Below are positions 43,458 to 50,841 of a stretch of 64,000 bases of DNA, piece by piece. Below the pieces are notes generated by a model. That model was not told the DNA's origin. It saw only the letters and a program-made list of their open reading frames with translations, and searched no databases. Position 1 is the first letter of the stretch. Each line of letters opens with the position of its first letter. The DNA is from Thermotomaculum hydrothermale. Lineage in GTDB: Bacteria; Acidobacteriota; Holophagae; Thermotomaculales; Thermotomaculaceae. Both the position numbers and the translations under genes were made by a program. The DNA lies in NCBI RefSeq assembly GCF_016592575.1, contig NZ_AP017470.1, positions 434,001 to 498,000 of the forward strand, written 5' to 3'.

Positions 43458-46346
43458 CTAATAAATTATAAGGTTTCTTCCTCTTTCTTTTGCCTGATAT
43501 AGTTTTTTATCAACCTCTAATAAAATTTTTTCAATTTCTTTATCTGATGTTAGGGTGGTTAAATCAACAGAGGTTAAACCTGCACTGATAGTAAATTTTA
43601 TTTTGTTAGATTTATATTGAAACTCTGTCTCTTCTACAATTTTTCTTAATTTTTCCGCAACAATTTTAGCCTGTTCTAAATTTGTTTTTGGGAGAATAAT
43701 TAAGAATTCCTCTCCTCCCCATCTCGCTACAATGTCAGATTTTCTTGTGTTTTCTTTCATTAATCTTGCAAGTTGTTTTAGGACAAAATCACCTGCATCG
43801 TGGCCATATGTATCATTTATAATTTTAAAAAAATCGATATCTATAAGGATAAAAGAAATTTTAAAATCATTTTCCCTTTCTGCTAATTTCTGATAAATTT
43901 TTAAAACTTTAATTGCATGTCTTCTATTGTAAAGGCCGGTTAAGAAATCTTTTTCCGCCAATTCCAATAACATTTTATTTTTTTCTATTAACTCTTCATT
44001 GACCTTTTGCAATTGTCTTGTTTTTTCTGCAACTAATTTATCAAGTCTTTGTTTTTCTTCCTTTAAATGTTTTGTCCTTAAATCGGTAAAATAAAGTGTA
44101 AAAAAAGCTCCCAAAACTAACAACAATAAAATTATTGTAAGAATTACCCATTCTTTTGCCCACCAGGGTTTTAATACCTTAAAAGAAACAATCTTTTTTT
44201 CTATTGATTGATTATTCCCTGCTAAATTGACTATCTTTAATTTAAGTGTGTATTCTCCATAAGTTAGAAAATTAAACATTACTTTTGTATTTTTCATGTT
44301 TTCTAATTTCTGCCAGGTCTCATTTTCTCCATCAAGTTTGTAATAGATTGCCATGCTATAATCATTTCTAAACCAGATTACGTCAAGGTTAAATGTGATA
44401 TCTTTAGCTCCATATGGAATTTCAAGTAAATTTGTTAGAGGAATTAATTTATGTGTCTGTTTGTGATATCTATAGGTTATATTTGTTAGATATACTTTGG
44501 GATTAAATTGTTTGTTTTTGATTGCGATTATTTTTTTACTTATTTTGGCAATGCCTCCAAAAACACCTATCCAAACATTGTTTTCGCTGTCCTTGCAAAT
44601 TGCATTATGAGTTGTAAACTCATTTCCTGGCAAGCCTTCATCTTTTGTTAAAATTTCAACAACTTTTTCTGCATTTATATCAAACAGGCATGCTCCCCCA
44701 TCAGTCCCCATCCAGACATAGTTATCAAGTGCCAGAACTGAAACTCCACTGTAGTTAGGGAATCCATATTTTGAATTGTATAGCTTTGCTATTCCATCTT
44801 TAATTTTTACCAGTCCATAGTTGCAGGCTGCCCAGAATGTGCCATTTTTATATGAAAGTGCGTATATTGTGTTGAATTCATTTTTCAGGTTTTTTATTAC
44901 CCCTGAAAATTCTCCATTTTTAAATTTAATAATTCCTGCACCGTAAGTGCTTAAATATATATTCCCTTTTTCATCCTTTTCTATACATCTAATATAAGAT
45001 GCAGGTAAGCCGTTTGCGGTGGTAAAAATTTTCCATTTGTTGTTTTTTAAAACAGCGAATCCATTTTTTGTAGAAACATACAGGGTGTTTTTCAGGTAAA
45101 GCAAATCGGTAATACGATTGTCAGGTAAACAGTGGTTTTCTTTTTTGAAAATTATTGTTTTTCCTTGCGGAGTTAGTTTTACCACCCCTCCTCCTTCAGT
45201 GGCAAAATAGTAGTTGCCTTTATTATCCTTTTCAATTGCCCATATTATGTATTGATTGAGATAATTATTCTCAAATTTTCTAACTTTCTGGTTTTTTATT
45301 GTTGCCACTCCTCTATTTATTCCAGCCCACATTTCTTTTTTTGTCTTATCCCAGAATAGTGAAATACAACTTTTAATATCTTTTCCTTGAATTTTTTTAA
45401 AGATTGTAATGTCGTTATTAACCAATTTTGCCAATCCTGAATTTGTTCCAAACCAGAGTATTCCATCATTATTTTCAAATATTGAAAAAATAGGAAGCTC
45501 GGGGAGCCCATTTTCTGTTGTGTAGTATTTAATTTTTTTCTTTGATTTTTTTATCAAATATTTATTTGTCCCTATCCAGAGTTCATTGTTTTTGCTAATT
45601 GTAGCGTCAAATATAACAAGAGTTTTGTCTTTTGAAGAATATAATTTCTCAGTCTCAAACTTTTTTCCTTTATCTGTTATTTTAATAACCTTGTTTTCGC
45701 TTATTGCAAATAGTGATTTTTCATTAATTTTTTTCAGTTTCGCTGCTGTATTTAATCTGGTAATAATGGAGTGTTTTTTGGTTTTTAAATCTATTGAATA
45801 AATTCCTCCATTTTCTAACGAAACTATGGCCTTTTCTTTTATTAACACTATAGAATAAGGATTTTTTACGTTCCAGAAATTTTCTATTTGTCCCTTTTCT
45901 GGTAAATAGCAATATATTCCCTGATTTTTAATACAAACAATTATTGTAAAAGACTTTTTATGTTTTTCTCTAACAAAGAAATCAACAATTTCCCCGTCAA
46001 TTGGTATTTTTTTAAAGTAGTCTTCATCTGTTTTTTTATATGCTAATCCATTGTAAGTTAATATAAAAATATGTCCACAATGTATTATTTGAATTTTTAG
46101 AATTGAAATACCTGGTAACCCTTCTTTTAGTCCATAGTTTATGAATTTAAACCCGGTAAAGTAGGATAGCCCTGAACCACAACCTATCCATAATGCTCCA
46201 TTAGAATCGTTCTTAATATCTCTAACCTGGTTCGATGCAAGCCCGTCGGCTGATGTATAAACCCTTAATGGTAGATATTGTGCTTTTATAGGGAAAATAG
46301 AAAATAAAATAATTATAATAATTAATAATTTTAATTTCTTTTTCAT
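43458..46346 (-). CDS. Second propeller-sensor diguanylate cyclase
   Basis: 962 residues with the same order as its neighbour: signal peptide, Reg_prop blades (VRDIKNDSNGALWIGCGSGLSYFTG), Y_Y_Y domain (PYGAKDITFNLDVIWFRNDYSMAIYYKLDG), transmembrane helix (ILLLLVLGAFFTLYF) and GGDEF domain (RWGGEEFLIIL). The two proteins are clearly tandem duplicates that have diverged across the sensor. The gene follows the SpoIIE-type phosphatase by about 40 bases on the same strand. Confidence 0.92.
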   Translation of the reverse strand: MKKKLKLLIIIIILFSIFPIKAQYLPLRVYTSADGLASNQVRDIKNDSNGALWIGCGSGLSYFTGFKFINYGLKEGLPGISILKIQIIHCGHIFILTYNGLAYKKTDEDYFKKIPIDGEIVDFFVREKHKKSFTIIVCIKNQGIYCYLPEKGQIENFWNVKNPYSIVLIKEKAIVSLENGGIYSIDLKTKKHSIITRLNTAAKLKKINEKSLFAISENKVIKITDKGKKFETEKLYSSKDKTLVIFDATISKNNELWIGTNKYLIKKSKKKIKYYTTENGLPELPIFSIFENNDGILWFGTNSGLAKLVNNDITIFKKIQGKDIKSCISLFWDKTKKEMWAGINRGVATIKNQKVRKFENNYLNQYIIWAIEKDNKGNYYFATEGGGVVKLTPQGKTIIFKKENHCLPDNRITDLLYLKNTLYVSTKNGFAVLKNNKWKIFTTANGLPASYIRCIEKDEKGNIYLSTYGAGIIKFKNGEFSGVIKNLKNEFNTIYALSYKNGTFWAACNYGLVKIKDGIAKLYNSKYGFPNYSGVSVLALDNYVWMGTDGGACLFDINAEKVVEILTKDEGLPGNEFTTHNAICKDSENNVWIGVFGGIAKISKKIIAIKNKQFNPKVYLTNITYRYHKQTHKLIPLTNLLEIPYGAKDITFNLDVIWFRNDYSMAIYYKLDGENETWQKLENMKNTKVMFNFLTYGEYTLKLKIVNLAGNNQSIEKKIVSFKVLKPWWAKEWVILTIILLLLVLGAFFTLYFTDLRTKHLKEEKQRLDKLVAEKTRQLQKVNEELIEKNKMLLELAEKDFLTGLYNRRHAIKVLKIYQKLAERENDFKISFILIDIDFFKIINDTYGHDAGDFVLKQLARLMKENTRKSDIVARWGGEEFLIILPKTNLEQAKIVAEKLRKIVEETEFQYKSNKIKFTISAGLTSVDLTTLTSDKEIEKILLEVDKKLYQAKERGRNLIIY

Positions 46347-46385
46347 AAAAAAATTATATATGTTTTTTTGCTGTAATGCAACACA

Positions 46386-47129
46386 TTAGACTTTTTTAAC
46401 ATAGATGTAGGTAATGTCATCTTCAAAAACTTGATTTGTGATTTCAAATAATTTCTTTTTAAAATAAGTGCTAAGATCTTGTTGATTTTTTCCTTCATGT
46501 ATTAATTTTATAATCCCTTCCTCTCCTATTTCTTCCCCATTAAGGTTTTTTGCTTCAGAAATTCCATCTGTGTACATGAAAATGAAATCTCCCTTTCTAA
46601 ACTCTGTTTTGTGCTTTTTGTAGGAAGCAAAATCAAGTAGGCCAATTACTGGTCCACCTTCTTTGAGCTTTTTGATTTTTCCTCCCGAGAATAGCAAAGG
46701 AGCTGTATGACCTGCATTTAAATACTCAATTTTGTTTGAATTTTTATCTATCAGTATAAGGCTTAGAGCTACAAACTTATTACTTTCTGTAATTGTAATT
46801 AACAATTTGTTCAAGGTATATGCTATTTTTTCAAGATCATATACGCCTTTTAAAATCAAAGTTTTTACCGATGATTGCACAGCAGACATTATTAAGGATG
46901 CGGGGATACCTTTTCCAGATACATCAGCAATTATAATTAGAGTTTTATTTTTGTTTATAGGCAGTATATCGTAGTAGTCACCACCTACCTGGTGATAGGT
47001 TATCATTCCTGTTTGAATTTCCAATCCTTTTATGTCAGGTATGTTTATCGGTAAAAGTTTTTGTTGAATTTCTTTTGCAATCATTATCTCTTTTTCAAGT
47101 TTCTCTTTTTCAAGCATTTGGTTAATCAT
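46386..47129 (-). CDS. PP2C/SpoIIE-type phosphatase domain (3' part of a split gene)
   Basis: 247 residues from the first ATG. SpoIIE catalytic motifs: EIQQKLLP, GGDYYDILP, ADVSGKGIPASL, LNAGHTAPLL and YTDGISEAKN. It removes phosphate from a STAS-domain antagonist in partner-switching systems. The frame is open for 126 bases upstream of the ATG (YLGEKINGKKPEQSEIHFAQ and beyond) to an A7 run in the gene before it, so it is probably the C-terminal half of one protein with that gene. Confidence 0.85.
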   Translation of the reverse strand: MINQMLEKEKLEKEIMIAKEIQQKLLPINIPDIKGLEIQTGMITYHQVGGDYYDILPINKNKTLIIIADVSGKGIPASLIMSAVQSSVKTLILKGVYDLEKIAYTLNKLLITITESNKFVALSLILIDKNSNKIEYLNAGHTAPLLFSGGKIKKLKEGGPVIGLLDFASYKKHKTEFRKGDFIFMYTDGISEAKNLNGEEIGEEGIIKLIHEGKNQQDLSTYFKKKLFEITNQVFEDDITYIYVKKV

Positions 47130-47245
47130 TTTTAAATTTTCTATGTTTGTATAAAGCAGGTTTAAGACGATTTGAGCAAAATGTATTTCAGATTGTTCAG
47201 GTTTTTTCCCGTTGATTTTTTCTCCTAAATATCCTGTTAAATAGT

Positions 47246-47884
47246 CTATTTTAATTTTTTTAGTTTTTTCTCTTTTAAATCTTTTGAGGTTAAGTTTCTG
47301 GTAAAAATTTTTTCTCTGTCATTTTCTTTTATTTTAAGTGCAATTTCTTTTATACCTAAACTTCCGGAAATAATGTTTAAACAAATTGAAATTGTTTTTT
47401 CTATATCTCTTGTAAAAAGCATTTCTTTGCTTGCTTCAAAAATTGACTCAAATTGCAGTATCTTTTTGCTGAGTTTTTTGTTTGCATTTTTTAAACTATC
47501 AATATTATCTATATTTTTTAGCAAAATTGTGGATAGGTGGCATATTGTATCAATAAACATTGTTTCTTTTCTTGTAAGGGTAATTTGTTCATTTTTCCCG
47601 CCTAATTTTACTTCCCCTATTTTTTTTCTTCCATATATTAACTGCCGGTTAATTGAGTATTTTTTTTGTGCCTTTCCTTTAATTATCTCGATATCCCCAG
47701 TTTTGATAACTCCATTTTTTACCTTTAATCTTCCCATTAAGGTTAAAATTGTGAGGTTTGCAATGTTCTTTGCTGACGCATTTTCTTTTGCGTTAGATAT
47801 AAAATCATAGAAGGTTAAAAGGTCAAGTTCTGAAGGTGAGGTTTTATTTGATTTTTTTGGTAAGTTTGCAGAAGTGTCTGTCAT
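47246..47884 (-). CDS. Sensor (GAF-like) part of the SpoIIE-type phosphatase gene, frame broken at A7
   Basis: 213 residues from the ATG at 47884. The region after residue 130 (ESIFEASKEMLFTRDIEKTISICLNIISGSLGIKEIALKIKE) looks GAF-like. The frame ends in a lysine-rich tail. At 47255-47261 (minus strand) the heptamer A AAA AAA is in phase; a -1 slip reads IKIDYLTGYLGEKING and runs straight into the SpoIIE domain. Its start overlaps the 3' end of the RsbW-like gene by 41 bases. Confidence 0.7.
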   Translation of the reverse strand: MTDTSANLPKKSNKTSPSELDLLTFYDFISNAKENASAKNIANLTILTLMGRLKVKNGVIKTGDIEIIKGKAQKKYSINRQLIYGRKKIGEVKLGGKNEQITLTRKETMFIDTICHLSTILLKNIDNIDSLKNANKKLSKKILQFESIFEASKEMLFTRDIEKTISICLNIISGSLGIKEIALKIKENDREKIFTRNLTSKDLKEKKLKKLK

Positions 47885-48266
47885 TTTCACTACCGTATTC
47901 TACTGAATCCATAAATTTAACCATAAGCATAATGCCTAATCCGCCTTTTTTGTATTTTTTTAGATACTCTTCCATATCAGGTAGGATAAGTTTGTCAGGT
48001 GTAAAAGGTATGCCTGTATGTGAGATTTTTATGACAAGCTCTTTGTTCTTGGTGAAGTACTCAATTTCAATGTTTTTTGTTTTATCCATTTTATAGGCAT
48101 GCTTTATGGTATTTGTTACCGCTTCATCAACAGAAAGAGAGATGTTGTTGCTACTTTCTTTATCAAAGCCCAAAAGAGAACAGATATCTACAGTTAACTT
48201 GTTTATTAAAGTAAGGTATTCAGTGTCTGCTTTTATTGTGGTTTTAAGGTAAAGGTTCCTATCCAT
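47844..48266 (-). CDS. RsbW-like anti-sigma-type serine kinase
   Basis: 140 residues, HATPase_c_2 family. N box LSVDEAVTNTIKHAY, G1-like HTGIPFTPDKL and G2 GGLGIMLM. In partner-switching systems such kinases phosphorylate a STAS antagonist and bind a sigma factor or other target. It overlaps the STAS gene by 8 bases and the phosphatase gene on the other side. Confidence 0.9.
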   Translation of the reverse strand: MDRNLYLKTTIKADTEYLTLINKLTVDICSLLGFDKESSNNISLSVDEAVTNTIKHAYKMDKTKNIEIEYFTKNKELVIKISHTGIPFTPDKLILPDMEEYLKKYKKGGLGIMLMVKFMDSVEYGSENDRHFCKLTKKIK

Positions 48267-48609
48267 TTTTTTTAAAAGCTTTTAAGCCCTCCTCTAATGA
48301 ATTAAATATTTCAAAAAGTTCAGTAAAGCCTAATATATCAAAAACCCTGTAAACACTGTTGGATGTATTGCATAGTTTAATATCACCATTATTTGATTTT
48401 ATTTTTTCAATGACACCCATAAGAGCACCTAAGCCTGCTGAAGAAATATAGTCAAGTTCTTTGCAATCAATTAAAAGATAGTACTCTCTGTTTTCTACAC
48501 ATTGTTCAAGCGTTTTTTCAAACTCATTAACTGTGTGTGCGTTAATTGCCCCTTTGATTTTTAAAACTGTTACCTTTTCTATTCTTTCTTTTTTAATCTC
48601 CAGTTCCAT
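48259..48609 (-). CDS. STAS-domain anti-sigma factor antagonist
   Basis: 116 residues. The STAS fold with phospho-site region DYISSAGLGALM; the second serine is the usual target. Likely phosphorylated by the RsbW-like protein and dephosphorylated by the SpoIIE-type phosphatase encoded downstream. No sigma factor is encoded nearby, so the output may be the GGDEF sensors or a distant gene. Confidence 0.92.
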   Translation of the reverse strand: MELEIKKERIEKVTVLKIKGAINAHTVNEFEKTLEQCVENREYYLLIDCKELDYISSAGLGALMGVIEKIKSNNGDIKLCNTSNSVYRVFDILGFTELFEIFNSLEEGLKAFKKNG

Positions 48610-48666
48610 ATCTCACCTCTCAGTAATTTACGAGTTTTTTTTAATTTTGTTTATTCTATCATTTTT

Positions 48667-49167
48667 TTATGAGTGAATTTTAATCTTTTTGGGATTGCTT
48701 TGCCTGTCTTTAGACTGTTTAACCAGTTCTTTAATAGAAAGGTTTGTATTTACCGGGATATAGTCAGGCATAATTTCTTCTAATGGCTGTAATACAAATA
48801 GCCTGTCCATATATGAGGGATGAGGTATTTGTAGATTGTGAGTGTATGTACAAATCCTTGAATAAAAAATTATATCAATATCTATATTTCTTGGCCCTTT
48901 GTCAATATTTGTTTCTCTGCCCATTCTTTTTTCTATCTGTTTTATCAGGCGAAGGAGTTTAAAAGGGTTCAATGTTGTTGTAAATATTCCCACACAGTTT
49001 ATAAATTCTGGCTGATTTGTATAATCTACAGGATTTGTTTTATAAAAAGAAGAGAGTTTTTCAAGTTTAACCTTATTTGCTCCAAGAAAATTAAGTGCAG
49101 TTTTTATGTTTTTTTCTCTATCTCCAATATTGCTTCCAAATGCTAAAACCACTTTTTCATTGTTCAT
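48667..49167 (-). CDS. folK: 2-amino-4-hydroxy-6-hydroxymethyldihydropteridine pyrophosphokinase
   Basis: 166 residues, folate biosynthesis. AFGSNIGDREKNI at the N-terminus, FYKTNPVDYTNQPEFINCV, and the HPPK signature GPRNIDIDIIFY followed by IPHPSYMDRLFVLQPL. It lies upstream of the STAS operon on the same strand after a 57-base gap. Confidence 0.94.
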   Translation of the reverse strand: MNNEKVVLAFGSNIGDREKNIKTALNFLGANKVKLEKLSSFYKTNPVDYTNQPEFINCVGIFTTTLNPFKLLRLIKQIEKRMGRETNIDKGPRNIDIDIIFYSRICTYTHNLQIPHPSYMDRLFVLQPLEEIMPDYIPVNTNLSIKELVKQSKDRQSNPKKIKIHS

Positions 49168-49241
49168 ATTAACCTCTTACTATAAAATATAACCAAAGGT
49201 TATTATAGCACTAATTGATGAATAGGAAGGGAGAGTTTAAT

Positions 49242-50054
49242 ATGGATGACAGGTTAAAGGATTTTTTATTAAATTCTTCAAGTAATTTTGCTTTCGGATA
49301 TGTCAAGTTTGAGGGTGATTTTTATTCTTTTTCCATGGACAATGGGGATTATTCCTATAAAAAATTTGATTTTGAAGAGTTTAAGTCATTTTTTAATATT
49401 TTTGCAGAAGAAAAACTGAGGTTATTTCTCAAAACTCTTGAAGGTCTTATTCATAACTCAAATGGGAAAATTTCTCCTGTTGTGTCACGGTTAGGACTGC
49501 TTGAACCTAAAATTGAATCCTTAAAGGATAATCCAGAATATAGAGGTGTTGATAGGGTATTCCAAAAAATTGTAAAGTCTGTTAAAGATTTGATGGGAAT
49601 GTATGATTCTATAGGTGATTTCTTGATGTATTATGGAATGGACGAAGAGGTTAGTTTAAATTTGAAAAGATTTTTTGATGGATTTCATCAGGCAGTTATA
49701 ACAGATAGAGAGATTAAGCATAAGGTTGTTTTTGATATTGATATTGATGAGTTTATAAATATGAAAGTAAATGGTAAAGATTTTATGAGGGCGTTTTATT
49801 TTTTAAGTGAAGCATTGTTCTCCCTTATAAGAAACAAAGAAGAGACATTTGATTTAAAAATAACTGCCTCCAAAGAGGAAAAAGTATTAATATCTATTAA
49901 TTTTCCTAAAATGCCCTTTGCAATAGATAATGATGGAAATTTAGGTTGGGATATGTTGCAATCTTACATGTATTACAACCTTTTTAAAAATATTTTAGAA
50001 AATAGAAATTTTCTGATTAAAGAATTTGAGCAAAATATAGAGATTGAGCATTAA
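49242..50054 (+). CDS. Unknown protein, possibly a degenerate histidine-kinase core
   Basis: 270 residues from the ATG at 49242, which has GGAAGGGAG upstream; an earlier in-frame ATG at 49215 is poorly placed. No signal peptide. A helical region around 85-150 and a beta/alpha region at about 165-240 (VFDIDIDEFINMKVNGKDFMRAFYFLSEALFSLIRNKEETFDLKITASKEEKVLISINFP) resemble the dimerisation helix pair and ATPase fold of a histidine kinase, without the His or the G boxes. This is a weak fold-level impression only. It is followed at once by tadA. Confidence 0.5.
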   Translation: MDDRLKDFLLNSSSNFAFGYVKFEGDFYSFSMDNGDYSYKKFDFEEFKSFFNIFAEEKLRLFLKTLEGLIHNSNGKISPVVSRLGLLEPKIESLKDNPEYRGVDRVFQKIVKSVKDLMGMYDSIGDFLMYYGMDEEVSLNLKRFFDGFHQAVITDREIKHKVVFDIDIDEFINMKVNGKDFMRAFYFLSEALFSLIRNKEETFDLKITASKEEKVLISINFPKMPFAIDNDGNLGWDMLQSYMYYNLFKNILENRNFLIKEFEQNIEIEH

Positions 50055-50055
50055 A

Positions 50056-50535
50056 ATGGGTTTTTCAGAGCAGGATTTTTACTTTATGAGAATTGCCCTT
50101 GAGCAGGCAATGGAAGGCTTTGATAGAGATGAAGTGCCTATTGGGGCTTTAGTTGTGTCAAAAGATGGAGTTATTCTCGGAAAGGGGTTTAACTCTCCAA
50201 TCTCTTCCAATGACCCTACAGCCCATGCTGAGGTAAACGCTATTAGAGATGCTGCAAAATTTGAAAAGAATTATAGGCTAACAGGTGCCACAATGTATGT
50301 AACATTAGAGCCGTGTTTAATGTGCTATGGTGCAATGGTGCATGCGAGAATAGAGAGGTTGGTTTTTGGCGCATACGATAAAAGAAGCGGTTTAACCTCG
50401 CACCTTGAATTGATAGAAAGGTTGAATTTAAATCATTCAATTAAAATTGAAGGCGGTTTATTAGAAAATGAATGCGGAGAATTGCTTTCAAGGTTTTTTG
50501 AATTAAAAAGGCAAATGAAAAAGCAGTCAAAATAA
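50056..50535 (+). CDS. tadA: tRNA adenosine(34) deaminase
   Basis: 159 residues. The zinc deaminase motif has H57-A-E59 (TAHAEVNAI) and C87/C90 (EPCLMCYGAM), as in TadA, which makes inosine at position 34 of tRNA-Arg(ACG). The start at the ATG 50056 was chosen over a TTG at 50044 because the latter overlaps the previous stop without a ribosome site. The adjoining tRNA-Ser fits a common gene order. Confidence 0.94.
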   Translation: MGFSEQDFYFMRIALEQAMEGFDRDEVPIGALVVSKDGVILGKGFNSPISSNDPTAHAEVNAIRDAAKFEKNYRLTGATMYVTLEPCLMCYGAMVHARIERLVFGAYDKRSGLTSHLELIERLNLNHSIKIEGGLLENECGELLSRFFELKRQMKKQSK

Positions 50536-50555
50536 TGTAAAATCAATAATTAAGT

Positions 50556-50645
50556 GGAGGGATGCCGGAGTGGTTGAACGGGCCGCACTCGAAATGCGGT
50601 GTACCCCTGCTGGTACCCTGGGTTCGAATCCCAGTCCCTCCGCCA
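50556..50645 (+). tRNA. tRNA-Ser (anticodon CGA)
   Basis: 90 bases, class II with long variable arm and encoded CCA. Acceptor GGAGGGA/TCCCTCC, anticodon stem CCGCA/TGCGG, loop CTCGAAA. Confidence 0.95.
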
Positions 50646-50770
50646 TATCAAATAATAATTTGAAAAGAATAGACTAAAAAAATAATTTAATTCCATTTTT
50701 CTTTTAATTTGTTAAAAAGTGTATTTTTCAAAATCCTATACTAATTTTTATTTTTTTTATAAAATTAAAG

Positions 50771-50799
50771 TTGATATTTGCTTTGCGATAAATTAGAAT
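50771..50799 (+). promoter_or_regulatory. Promoter of the ETF:quinone oxidoreductase-like gene
   Basis: TTGATA (50771-50776), a 17-base spacer and TAGAAT (50794-50799). The FadR-like operator follows 2 bases later. Confidence 0.75.
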
Positions 50800-50801
50800 A
50801 A

Positions 50802-50819
50802 TGAATGAATAGTCATTCA
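50802..50819. promoter_or_regulatory. FadR (TetR-family)-like operator
   Basis: TGAATGAATAGTCATTCA, with perfect 7+7 arms. It matches the site known for TetR-type FadR regulators of fatty-acid degradation in Bacillus and relatives. It covers the expected transcription start, so binding would repress. Confidence 0.75.
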
Positions 50820-50841
50820 GTAATAATTTTTAGGAGGGCTT

